Source of the DNA: Cohnella sp. GbtcB17
GTDB lineage: Bacteria > Bacillota > Bacilli > Paenibacillales > Paenibacillaceae
Assembly (NCBI RefSeq): GCF_019091135.1
Contig: NZ_JAGXJW010000050.1
Span: 1 to 64,000, forward strand
Direction: 5' to 3'
Length of the DNA stretch: 64,000 nt
Shown here: positions 16,579 through 24,647 of the stretch, one piece after another
Layout: each line of letters begins with the position of its first letter
Numbering within the stretch: the first letter of the stretch is position 1
Position numbers and translations under genes: made by a program
Notes under the pieces: generated by a model
What the model was told of the DNA's origin: nothing
Database searches by the model: none
The model's input: the letters and a program-made list of their open reading frames with translations, nothing else

Positions 16579-18792
16579 ATGGAGACGATGGAAGACATCG
16601 TCAGGGAGGTACTCGACGTTTATGCGGACAGCGCCGGCCTCTCTGTTATTCTGTTCGAGCCGTCGGGCGAGGGATATCTGGGGATCGCGATTCGCGATCC
16701 GTTTACCCGCGCGATATTCGAGCGATTCGAACAATACAGTCCGACCTGGCGCGACGCCTTCGCGGCCGCTTCCGGGCTGCGCGCGACGACGGTATGCGAT
16801 TTCTGGATTCCCGGCTTGAAGTTCATCGTCTCGCCGATACGCTTGGACGGCCAGCCGGCGGGGCAGCTCTACGCGGGTCCCCTGCTTGACGTCGGCGGGG
16901 CGGAACGGGTCTATCGCCAGCTCGTCGTCAGCGCCGACAGTCCGGTTCGATCGAGCGAGACGGCGAGCGCCGTCAGAGCGCTGAGGGAGCTGCCGCAGGA
17001 CGAGATCGACGGTTTGCGGGACAGCATCGACCGCCTGGCGCGGATCGTCTGTCTGCTGCTCGACGGCCGGGAAGAAGGGCGGACGGAATCGGCCGTCGCG
17101 GCGGAGTCCGCGACCACGATGACTACGGTCGAAGCGGTGCTGGATCAATATTTGCAAATGGATTCGGCGTTCGATCTCAGCGGCTTCGCGGCGTTGACCG
17201 CGCCGGGTGTCTATTCGGTCATTCGAAGCTACGGGCGCGATGCGCACAAGCTGACGAATATCGCCTTCAAGGAAGGCGAGGGCTTCCTCGGCCAGGCGGT
17301 GCTCTCGTCCACGCAGCTCCGTTGGCGGGAGGTCGTCGGCGACAGCCGATCGGCGCAGTTCGCGGAGCAAGGCTTACCGCCGATCGGAGAGATCGTCTGT
17401 TACCCCGTTCGCTTTGGCAACGAGACGCTCGGCGTCGCCTTCGGACTGCGATATGCCGGGCGAACGGGCGGTTCCGGGCCTTCTCCCTGGGAATCGCTGT
17501 TTTATCCGGTCATCCATGCGGCGCTGTGCGCGAGCATCCTGAACGGGCGGCTGCGCAAGCAGGTGCAGCGGCTGCAGGCGGTGACGGAGGTCGGCCGGTT
17601 TCTCGTCGAGGCGGACGATCCGCAGCGCGTGTTGTTTACGCTTGTCGACGCCAGCCTCAGCCTGGTCTGGACGCCGACCTTTTCGCTGCTTGTGCTCTTC
17701 GGCGAGAGCGGCGGCAAGGCGCAGCTCGTATCCCGGGGGCTGGATGCCGCTCATGCCCAGCGGTATGCCAAGGAGGTCGCTTCGCGGCTGCGTGCGGCGG
17801 AGGGCGCGCAGCGCTCCTTCCGGGAGGGCGCGGCAATACGGTCTACGCCCTGGGGAGACACGGCGCTCGAGTGCGTGCTTGCGTTCAACGGCGTGCTCGT
17901 CGGCGCGCTTAGCGTCGCGGTCGGCGGCGAGCTGGAGGCTGGGGAGTGCGAAAGCTATGTGGCGGCGCTCACGATGATCGGCAGCGCGGTCATCCATGCG
18001 TCCCGGCAGCGAAGCGAGCAGAGCGGTCAGACGAGCGAGATCGTTCGGCTGCTCCACCGGATGACCCGCTGGCGGGACGAGACGCTGTACGAGCGGGCCG
18101 TCAAGGCGGGCGAGCTGCTGCAGCGTTTTTTGCCTGCGGAGGACGTTGCGCCGCGGGAAGCGTCGCTCATCCTCCATGCCTGCATGCTGGCGGCCATGGA
18201 GCCCGAGGAGCTGTGCCCGATCGGCAGCCACTACGCGGAGATCGCGGCCATGCTGGAGGAACGAAGAGAGCTTGAGCGGGCGATATCGTCCGGAAGCTAC
18301 CGGACGGATGCGTATTCCAGAGGGGCCGAGCTCATAGAAGCGGCGCTGCGCATGGCGGACGATGCCGAGATGTCGGTCGATCATGCCGGCGTGCCTGTCG
18401 ACGAGGACGTCGTCGGGCGCGAGGAGACCTTTTACGGAAGAAAGCTGCGAAGCTATCTTCAGAAGAGCCGGGTCGTGATGGAGGAATTCCTGCTGACGGA
18501 CGAAGCCGATCCGCAAGCTGGCGATACGTCGGAGAGGGACGGGCCGGGAGGCGGCTCAGATTACACCGACCAACGGGGGATCGATCGGCTGGCCCGGGAG
18601 GCCGGACTGTCCAAGCGCGAGCGGGAAGTATTGGCGCTGGTCGTCAGGGCGTACAGCAACAAGGACATCGCTTCGACGCTGTATATCAGCGAGCATACGG
18701 TCAAGAACCATATGACGAACATTTTCGCCAAGCTGGGCATATCGGACAGGGCGCAAGCGATGGCGCTCGTTTTCAGCAAAAGCGTCGAGTAG
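16579..18792 (+). CDS. Multi-sensor GAF-domain regulator with LuxR-type C terminus
   Basis: A 737-residue cytoplasmic regulator. Residues 1-130 resemble a PocR-like ligand domain (FWIPGLKFIVSPIRLDGQPA). Two GAF-like sensor domains follow at about 180-315 and 335-480. Then comes a helical stretch, and residues 674-735 are a LuxR/NarL helix-turn-helix (LSKREREVLALVVRAYSNKD, SEHTVKNHMTNIFAKLGIS). No receiver or kinase domain is visible, so it is not a standard two-component regulator; input probably comes from ligands or from the KaiC-like ATPase encoded two genes upstream. The targets are unknown. It is followed by a hairpin at 18839. Confidence 0.85.
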   Translation: METMEDIVREVLDVYADSAGLSVILFEPSGEGYLGIAIRDPFTRAIFERFEQYSPTWRDAFAAASGLRATTVCDFWIPGLKFIVSPIRLDGQPAGQLYAGPLLDVGGAERVYRQLVVSADSPVRSSETASAVRALRELPQDEIDGLRDSIDRLARIVCLLLDGREEGRTESAVAAESATTMTTVEAVLDQYLQMDSAFDLSGFAALTAPGVYSVIRSYGRDAHKLTNIAFKEGEGFLGQAVLSSTQLRWREVVGDSRSAQFAEQGLPPIGEIVCYPVRFGNETLGVAFGLRYAGRTGGSGPSPWESLFYPVIHAALCASILNGRLRKQVQRLQAVTEVGRFLVEADDPQRVLFTLVDASLSLVWTPTFSLLVLFGESGGKAQLVSRGLDAAHAQRYAKEVASRLRAAEGAQRSFREGAAIRSTPWGDTALECVLAFNGVLVGALSVAVGGELEAGECESYVAALTMIGSAVIHASRQRSEQSGQTSEIVRLLHRMTRWRDETLYERAVKAGELLQRFLPAEDVAPREASLILHACMLAAMEPEELCPIGSHYAEIAAMLEERRELERAISSGSYRTDAYSRGAELIEAALRMADDAEMSVDHAGVPVDEDVVGREETFYGRKLRSYLQKSRVVMEEFLLTDEADPQAGDTSERDGPGGGSDYTDQRGIDRLAREAGLSKREREVLALVVRAYSNKDIASTLYISEHTVKNHMTNIFAKLGISDRAQAMALVFSKSVE

Positions 18793-18838
18793 CCGCGTGG
18801 CCGATCGCGCGGCGGAGTGCACAAAAGTAACGCAGTCG

Positions 18839-18863
18839 AAGCCGCGGCCGATGACCGCGGCTT
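18839..18863. terminator. Hairpin between convergent genes
   Basis: AAGCCGCGG (18839-18847) and CCGCGGCTT (18855-18863) form a perfect 9-bp stem with a 7-base loop. No T-run follows on either strand, so termination is possible but unproven. Confidence 0.5.
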
Positions 18864-18893
18864 GCTCGAGGCTTAGCTGTTTTGCCCGGAAGT

Positions 18894-19085
18894 TTATTTG
18901 TTTTTCTCCGAAACGCTCTTGTTTTCCTCGGCGGATTTGTGATCCGTGAACGTCTCCTCGACCGAATCGACCATTTCCTCCACGGCGTCGTTCAGCATAT
19001 CCGTCGCGAGCAGATCATCCTTGCCGGGCGGCGTCGGGGAAGAAGCTTCGGTATAGGACTCTACGTCTCCATCCTTGCGTATCAT
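18894..19085 (-). CDS. Small acidic hydrophilic protein, unknown function
   Basis: A 63-residue protein with an excellent ribosome site (TAAGGAGG, seven bases before ATG), which is the main reason to call it. It is rich in Asp, Glu, Ser and Lys, with no membrane segment and no cysteine. A central amphipathic stretch (LNDAVEEMVDSVEETFTD) may form a helix. It resembles small disordered cytoplasmic proteins of spore formers, but I cannot assign a family. It is divergent from glcD. Confidence 0.65.
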   Translation of the reverse strand: MIRKDGDVESYTEASSPTPPGKDDLLATDMLNDAVEEMVDSVEETFTDHKSAEENKSVSEKNK

Positions 19086-19250
19086 GGCAATCCCTCCTTA
19101 GCGCTTTCTTATCTAAGATTACCCAGACTCGGCCGCCCATACCCAAACGGGCGCAGGAATCGCGCCGAACGAGGCGAATGGCCGCGGTCGTCGAAGTGCA
19201 GCGGGGGGCACGCGGGTTCAGGTATGCGCCGACTTTGGCATAATTGGGGA

Positions 19251-19296
19251 TTTACGAATCGGTCCTTTCCCGTTACAATTAAAGTCATCAGATGAC
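19251..19296 (+). promoter_or_regulatory. glcDF promoter with palindromic operator
   Basis: TTTACG (19251-19256), a 17-base spacer and TACAAT (19274-19279) form a good sigma-A promoter. Directly after it, GTCATCAGATGAC (19284-19296) is a perfect 6+1+6 palindrome placed where a repressor would block transcription start. Confidence 0.65.
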
Positions 19297-19322
19297 CTGA
19301 ACAATTAGGGGTGAAACGTAAC

Positions 19323-20738
19323 ATGACGGAAACGGCGCTTGCGTCCAAACTGCGTGCCATTGTCGGCGAACGTTACTATAGAGAGGATATGGAGGCCCGT
19401 GTCGCGCATTCCTACGATGGAACGCCGATGCTTCAGGCGCTGCCCGACGGCGTCGTCTACCCGTCTTCGACCGCCGAAGTGGCGGCCGTCATGAAAGTAC
19501 TTGCCGAGCACCGCGTGCCGTTGGTGAGCAGGGGATCCGGCTCGAACCTGTGCGGCGGCACGGTTCCGCTTGAGGGCGGCATCGTGATGGTTATGCACCG
19601 CATGAACCGCATTCTCGAGGTGGATCTCGAAAATTTGACGGCGACCGTGCAACCGGGCCTTATCACGGCCGAGTTCATCGCACATATCGAGTCGCTCGGG
19701 CTGTTCTATCCACCGGATCCGAGCAGCATGCGCATCTCGACGATCGGAGGCAACATCGCGGAGTGCTCCGGCGGTCTGCGCGGACTCAAGTACGGCACGA
19801 CCAAGGACTACGTTATCGGTCTTGAAGCCGTGCTCGCGAGCGGCGAGATCATCCGCACGGGCGGCAAGCTGATGAAGGATGTGGCAGGCTACGACCTGAC
19901 CAAGCTGCTGGTCGGCTCGGAGGGGACGCTCGCGATCATCACCGAAGCGACGCTGAAGCTCGTGCCGCCGCCGCGCGCCAAGAAGACGATGCTGGCGATG
20001 TACCGCGACTTGTACGGCGCGGCGCGCACCGTCTCGCGCATCATCGAAGCGCGGATCATTCCGGCGACGCTCGAGTTCATGGACAATCCGACGATCCGCG
20101 TCGTCGACGACTTCGCCAAGCTCGGGCTGCCGCTCGATATGGAGGCGATCCTCCTTATTGAGCAGGACGGCGATCCCGAAGCGGTGGAGCGGGATATCGC
20201 CCTGATCGAAGAGATCTGCATCGCGGAACGAGCGGATCGCGTGCAGGTCGCCGCCGACCGCGAGGAGGCCGAGCGGCTGCTGACCGCCCGGCGGAGCGCG
20301 TTCACGGCGCTCGCGCGTCTGCGTCCGACGACGATCCTCGAGGACGCGACCGTGCCGCGCTCGAAGATCGCGGACATGGTGCTGCGCATCAACGAGATCG
20401 CGCGCAAGTACAATGTGACGATCGCGACGTTCGGCCACGCCGGGGACGGCAATCTGCATCCGACGGCGACGACGGACGCGCGCGATCATGACGAGGTGCA
20501 CCGGGTCGAGCAGGCGTTCGCCGAAATTTTCGAGGCATCCATTGAACTGGGCGGCACGATCACGGGCGAGCACGGCGTAGGCATCGTCAAGGCGCCTTAT
20601 CTTGAATGGAAGGTCGGAACCGCTGGCCTCGACATGATGAAGGGCATCAAGCAGGCGTTCGATCCGCACAGACTGCTGAACCCGGGCAAGCTGTTCGCCA
20701 AGGAGACGAGAAAAAGGGTGGTGCTGCACCATGAGTAG
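19323..20738 (+). CDS. glcD: Glycolate oxidase FAD-binding subunit (GlcD-like)
   Basis: A 471-residue FAD-linked oxidoreductase that oxidises glycolate or a related 2-hydroxy acid. I use the ATG at 19323, about ten bases after AGGGGTG; an in-frame GTG lies four codons upstream. The FAD-binding PCMH motif is clear (VPLVSRGSGSNLCGGTVPLE), as is the conserved GGNIAECSGGLRGLKYGTT. The C terminus carries ATFGHAGDGNLHPTATTD and TGEHGVGIVK. It overlaps the next gene by eight bases, so the two are translationally coupled. There is no glcE here, which matches the two-gene form in Bacillus relatives. Confidence 0.93.
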   Translation: MTETALASKLRAIVGERYYREDMEARVAHSYDGTPMLQALPDGVVYPSSTAEVAAVMKVLAEHRVPLVSRGSGSNLCGGTVPLEGGIVMVMHRMNRILEVDLENLTATVQPGLITAEFIAHIESLGLFYPPDPSSMRISTIGGNIAECSGGLRGLKYGTTKDYVIGLEAVLASGEIIRTGGKLMKDVAGYDLTKLLVGSEGTLAIITEATLKLVPPPRAKKTMLAMYRDLYGAARTVSRIIEARIIPATLEFMDNPTIRVVDDFAKLGLPLDMEAILLIEQDGDPEAVERDIALIEEICIAERADRVQVAADREEAERLLTARRSAFTALARLRPTTILEDATVPRSKIADMVLRINEIARKYNVTIATFGHAGDGNLHPTATTDARDHDEVHRVEQAFAEIFEASIELGGTITGEHGVGIVKAPYLEWKVGTAGLDMMKGIKQAFDPHRLLNPGKLFAKETRKRVVLHHE

Positions 20739-22128
20739 TCAAACCTTCGGCAAGCCGGACATCGAGCATGCCAATCCGCTCGCGCGCACGATGCTGAAAA
20801 AGCTCGATTACGATCAGCTTACCAATTGCATGCGCTGCGGGTTCTGCCTGCCGGCTTGTCCGACCTTCCGCGAGACGGGCGTCGAGCCCGAATCGCCGCG
20901 CGGCCGGATCGCGCTCATGAAGGCGGTCGTCGACGGCGTGATGGAGCCCGACCAGGCATTCGAGGATCAGATGAACCACTGTCTCGGCTGCCGCGCGTGC
21001 GAGCCGGTCTGTCCGGCCGACGTCAAGTACGGCCAGCTCATCGAGCAGACGCGCGACGCGATCGAGGATCATGCCCAGCATGGGGCCGTCGTCAAAGGAA
21101 CGCGAAAGCTGTTTTTTCGCGGCATATTCCCGCATCAGAGCCGGATGAAGCTGCTGGGCAAGTCGCTCCGGCTGTACCAGAAGTCCGGCCTCCAGAAGGT
21201 CGCGCGCGGCACCGGCGTCATGAAGCTGTTCCCCGCCCATATGCGGGAGATGGAGCAGATCTTGCCGGAGGCAGCCTCCAAGGGCGTCGTCGAGCGTCTC
21301 GGCGAGCGCTACCCGGCCAAGGGAGAACGGATTGCGACGGTCGCTTTGTTCAGGGGCTGCATCATGGACGTGCTGTTCGCCGACACGAACGTGAACACGG
21401 TGAAGCTGCTGTCCGAGGCGGGCTTCGACGTCGTCATTCCCAAGGCGCAGGGCTGCTGCGGCGCACTTCACGCGCACAGCGGCGAGATGGACCAGGCGCG
21501 CGAACTGGCGCGCGTCAACGTTAAAGCGTTCATGGATGCCGGCGTCGACTATATCGTCAGCAACGCGGGGGGCTGCGGCGCCTTGCTCGTCGAGTACGAT
21601 CACCTGCTGCACGAGGATGAGTCCTGGGCGGCCGACGCAGCCTGGTTCGCGAAGCGCGTCGTCGACATCAGCACGATTCTCGTTGAAAAGGGGCGCGTGC
21701 CCGCCTTCGCGGAAGCAGCGGCCGAAGGCGCGGTGCCGGAGGCAGTCGCATCTATTGGGGCTTCGGCGACGATCACGTACCAGGATTCCTGTCACCTGCG
21801 CAACGTCATGAAGGGCTCCGTCGCGCCTCGCAAGCTCATGAAGTCGGTTGCCGGCGCTCAATTTTGCGAAATGCGGGAATCCGATCGCTGCTGCGGCTCG
21901 GCCGGCATTTACAACGTCACGCAACCTGAGATGGCGGGCCAGATTCTCGAACACAAGATGGAGCATGCCAATGCGACGGGCGCGCAGTATCTGCTGACGA
22001 GCAATCCCGGGTGCCTGCTGCAGATGAAGCTGGGCATCGACAAGCACGGCCGCGGCGGCGACATGAAGGCGATGCATATCGTGGACTATTTGTACGAGCG
22101 GATCGCGACTCCCGGCGGCGAGGCGTAA
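20731..22128 (+). CDS. glcF: Glycolate oxidase iron-sulfur subunit (GlcF-like)
   Basis: A 465-residue electron-transfer subunit with two ferredoxin-type clusters: CMRCGFCLPACP near residue 31 and CLGCRACEPVCP near residue 88. Two cysteine-rich CCG domains follow (QGCCGALHAHSG and RCCGSAGIYN), as in heterodisulfide reductase-like proteins. It would pass electrons from GlcD to the membrane quinone pool. Its ATG lies inside the 3' end of glcD. No T-rich terminator directly follows. Confidence 0.93.
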   Translation: MSSQTFGKPDIEHANPLARTMLKKLDYDQLTNCMRCGFCLPACPTFRETGVEPESPRGRIALMKAVVDGVMEPDQAFEDQMNHCLGCRACEPVCPADVKYGQLIEQTRDAIEDHAQHGAVVKGTRKLFFRGIFPHQSRMKLLGKSLRLYQKSGLQKVARGTGVMKLFPAHMREMEQILPEAASKGVVERLGERYPAKGERIATVALFRGCIMDVLFADTNVNTVKLLSEAGFDVVIPKAQGCCGALHAHSGEMDQARELARVNVKAFMDAGVDYIVSNAGGCGALLVEYDHLLHEDESWAADAAWFAKRVVDISTILVEKGRVPAFAEAAAEGAVPEAVASIGASATITYQDSCHLRNVMKGSVAPRKLMKSVAGAQFCEMRESDRCCGSAGIYNVTQPEMAGQILEHKMEHANATGAQYLLTSNPGCLLQMKLGIDKHGRGGDMKAMHIVDYLYERIATPGGEA

Positions 22129-22177
22129 GTTTTTTAAAGAAGTAAATACTTGGCGTGCGAACGGGCGGCCGAACCTA

Positions 22178-22183
22178 TATAAT
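22178..22183 (+). promoter_or_regulatory. Candidate -10 box upstream of small membrane protein
   Basis: TATAAT is a perfect -10 hexamer 30 bases before the TTG start at 22213. The nearest -35-like TTGGCG (22150) is too far away (22 bases), so the promoter is only half supported. Confidence 0.4.
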
Positions 22184-22212
22184 GATAGTTAAACAGTCTA
22201 GGAGGTTCGCCC

Positions 22213-22413
22213 TTGAGGAAGTACAACTTCGTTCGCCCGGTGCTGCTCATCGTGACCGCGCTGCTCGTCAGAAGCATCGTGACCAACGCCTGCATGCTGC
22301 TGGGCATGGAAGCCGAGCCGGCGTCAAGCGTCGGGTTTATGGCCATGATCGTCGCCGCCTTCGTGATTTTTTCCCGCATGAACAAGAGCCGTCGCAAGCC
22401 CTCGGACAAGTAA
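22213..22413 (+). CDS. Small two-segment membrane protein, unknown
   Basis: A 66-residue protein starting at TTG seven bases after a strong GGAGG. It has two hydrophobic segments (VLLIVTALLVRSIV and VGFMAMIVAAFVIF) and a basic C-terminal tail (MNKSRRKPSDK), suggesting a hairpin in the membrane with the tail inside the cell. It is preceded by a perfect -10 box and followed by a strong terminator, so it is probably its own transcription unit. I do not recognise a family. Confidence 0.7.
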   Translation: MRKYNFVRPVLLIVTALLVRSIVTNACMLLGMEAEPASSVGFMAMIVAAFVIFSRMNKSRRKPSDK

Positions 22414-22468
22414 GAGGGGATTCGCGCGCAAGCGTCTTTTTAACGAATAGATTCATTTAGGCTTATCG

Positions 22469-22512
22469 AGCTGCTCCGACATGTCAAGGCATGATCGGGG
22501 CAGCTTTTTTTT
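22469..22512 (+). terminator. Rho-independent terminator
   Basis: AGCTGCTCCGA (22469-22479) pairs with TCGGGGCAGCT (22495-22505) through a few G-T pairs. A run of eight T follows. Confidence 0.88.
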
Positions 22513-22558
22513 GCGATCAGGCGTGTGAAAAAAGCAAACAAAATTATCGTTTTAAATT

Positions 22559-22611
22559 TAATCGTAGCGATTTAATGTTAAATATGATAAAGTCATGTTA
22601 CAAAATAACAT
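22559..22611 (+). promoter_or_regulatory. Regulatory region of the aldolase operon with inverted repeats
   Basis: TATGAT (22583-22588) is a plausible -10 box. Just downstream, ATGTTA (22595-22600) and TAACAT (22606-22611) form a perfect inverted repeat in the expected operator position. A second dyad, AATCG-TAG-CGATT, lies at 22560-22572. The DeoR regulator at 28104 is a candidate binder. Confidence 0.5.
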
Positions 22612-22636
22612 CAGCAATAGAAGAGGAGATGCGAAA

Positions 22637-23476
22637 ATGTCGCACAAATATCGTTTGAACCGGATGTTCAGCGCCCAGGGCAAGTGCTTTGACGTCGCGA
22701 TCGATCACGGCTTTTTTAACGAGCATACGTTTCTGGCCGGTATCGAGGAGATGGACGCCGCCGTCCGCACGATCGTGGAGGCCGGGCCGGACTGCGTGCA
22801 GCTCAGCACGGGTCAGGCGCGCCGTCTTCAGTCGCTGCCGGGCAAGAAGCCGGGCCTCGTCCTGCGCACGGATGCGGCCAACATTTATGGCAGCGCGCTG
22901 CCGCGCTTTCTGTTCAGCGAGCTGATCGCCGGCGCGATCGAAGAAGCCGTCCGTCTCGACGCCGTCGCCGTGTGCGTCAACCTGCTGTTGCTGCCGGAGC
23001 AGCCGGAGCTGCACCATCAATGTGTGCGCAACGTGACTGCGCTGAAGGCCGAGTGCGAGCGCTACGGCATGCCGCTTATGGTCGAACCGCTCGTCATGCT
23101 GCCGAACGAGGCGAAGGGCGGCTATATGGTCGACGGCGATCTGAAAAAGATTATGCCGCTCGTCCGTCAGGCGGTCGAGCTCGGCGCCGACGTCATTAAG
23201 GCCGATCCGTGCGACGACGTGTCCGAATATCACAGGGTCATCGAGATCGCCTCCGGCATCCCCGTCCTCGTTCGCGGCGGCGGACGCGCGAGCGACGAAG
23301 AGATCGTCGCCCGCACCGTCGAATTGATGAACCAGGGCGCCGCCGGCATCGTCTACGGCCGCAACGTCATCCAGCATCCGAATCCGGCCGGCATGACGTC
23401 TGCGCTTATGGCGATCGTGCACCAAGGCGCGTCCGCGGACGAAGCGCTCGCGATCCTGAAGGGAGGCCGAGCCTAA
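22637..23476 (+). CDS. Class I aldolase, DhnA/LsrF-like
   Basis: A 279-residue TIM-barrel aldolase. I start it at the ATG at 22637 behind AGAGGAG; the frame is open for 14 codons more. Family features are AIDHGFFNE near the N terminus, DVIKADPCDD near residue 190 (whose Lys is the likely Schiff-base residue), and VLVRGGGRASDEE near residue 215, a phosphate-binding loop. LsrF and class I fructose-bisphosphate aldolases cleave or thiolyse phosphorylated ketoses. Its TAA overlaps the ATG of the dehydrogenase. With the kinase two genes later it probably splits a ketose phosphate; the sugar is unknown. Confidence 0.82.
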   Translation: MSHKYRLNRMFSAQGKCFDVAIDHGFFNEHTFLAGIEEMDAAVRTIVEAGPDCVQLSTGQARRLQSLPGKKPGLVLRTDAANIYGSALPRFLFSELIAGAIEEAVRLDAVAVCVNLLLLPEQPELHHQCVRNVTALKAECERYGMPLMVEPLVMLPNEAKGGYMVDGDLKKIMPLVRQAVELGADVIKADPCDDVSEYHRVIEIASGIPVLVRGGGRASDEEIVARTVELMNQGAAGIVYGRNVIQHPNPAGMTSALMAIVHQGASADEALAILKGGRA

Positions 23477-24645
23477 TGGCGAAGGACAAGCGCATCATCC
23501 GTTTCGGCGTCATCGGCTGCGGCCTCATGGGCAAGGAGTTCGCCAGCGCCGCCGCCCGGTGGTGCCATCTGACGGACGTCGGCTTCGAGCCGCGCATCGT
23601 CGCCGTCTGCGACGCCAATCCGGCAGCGACGGAATGGTTCGTCGACAACGTGCCGAGCGTCGTCCATGCTTACGGCGATTATCGTGAGCTGCTTGCCAAC
23701 CCCGACGTAGACGCCGTCTACTGCGCCGTGCCTCATAATCTTCATCAGCAGATTTATATCGATATTATCCGCTCCGGCAAGCATCTGCTCGGCGAGAAGC
23801 CGTTCGGCATCGACCGCGAAGCGAACGCCGCCATTCGCGAGGCGCTGGCCGCGCATCCCGAGGTCATCGTGCGGTGCTCGTCGGAATTTCCGTTTTACCC
23901 GGGCGCGCAGCAGATCGTAAAATGGGTAAACGAGGGCCGCTTCGGCCGGATCATCGAGGTGGAGGCGGGCTTCTGGCATTCGAGCGACCTCGATCCGACG
24001 AAGCCGATCAACTGGAAACGGCGCATCGCCACCAACGGCGAGTACGGCTGCATGGGCGATCTTGGCATGCACGTGCTGCATCTGCCGCTTCGCTTTGGCT
24101 GGAAGCCGAAAAGCGTGCGCTCGCTGCTGTCAAAGATCGTGCCGGAGCGTCCGGACGGCAAGGGCGGCTTGGTGCCGTGCGAGACATGGGACAACGCCAT
24201 TCTCGCCTGCGACGTTGAGACGGACGGTCAGCGTTTTCCGATGGTGCTGTCCACCAAGCGCATCGCGCCCGGACATGCCAACACCTGGTTCATCCGCATT
24301 CAAGGAACGGATTTCTCGGCCGAGTTCACGACCAAAAATCCGAAGCAGGTCGCCTCGCTTCCTTACGAGCCGGGCGGCGCGCAGGCCTGGCATGTCGTCG
24401 ACGCGCCTTACAAATCGGCGTACGGAACGATTACGGGCGGCATCTTCGAATTCGGCTTTTCCGATTCGATCCTGCAAATGTGGGCGGCTTTCTGCGACGA
24501 GCTGGTTGGCCAGGGCGGCGCGGGGATGAGCCAGCCGTTCCGCTGCGCGACGCCCGAGGAGGCGTCCGCCAGCCATCTCGTCTTCACCGCCGCGCTCGAA
24601 TCGGAGCGCACGGGCAACACGATCGCGATCGATTGGGAGGAATAA
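23476..24645 (+). CDS. Gfo/Idh/MocA-family NAD(P)-dependent oxidoreductase
   Basis: A 389-residue dehydrogenase whose ATG overlaps the previous stop (TAATG). The N-terminal Rossmann motif is FGVIGCGLMGKEF, followed by the family signature GEKPFGIDREAN. The C-terminal half has the usual substrate-binding sheet, including YGCMGDLGMHVLHLPLRFG. Members oxidise or epimerise cyclic sugars and inositols at a ring hydroxyl. It is co-transcribed with the aldolase and the kinase and probably converts the incoming sugar to the keto form used by them. Confidence 0.9.
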   Translation: MAKDKRIIRFGVIGCGLMGKEFASAAARWCHLTDVGFEPRIVAVCDANPAATEWFVDNVPSVVHAYGDYRELLANPDVDAVYCAVPHNLHQQIYIDIIRSGKHLLGEKPFGIDREANAAIREALAAHPEVIVRCSSEFPFYPGAQQIVKWVNEGRFGRIIEVEAGFWHSSDLDPTKPINWKRRIATNGEYGCMGDLGMHVLHLPLRFGWKPKSVRSLLSKIVPERPDGKGGLVPCETWDNAILACDVETDGQRFPMVLSTKRIAPGHANTWFIRIQGTDFSAEFTTKNPKQVASLPYEPGGAQAWHVVDAPYKSAYGTITGGIFEFGFSDSILQMWAAFCDELVGQGGAGMSQPFRCATPEEASASHLVFTAALESERTGNTIAIDWEE

Positions 24646-24647
24646 AC

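Noticed and set aside
14876..17370. Long minus-strand frames opposite the KaiC-like and GAF/LuxR genes
   Set aside because: The plus strand holds intact Walker, winged-helix and LuxR motifs with coupled starts and a good promoter.
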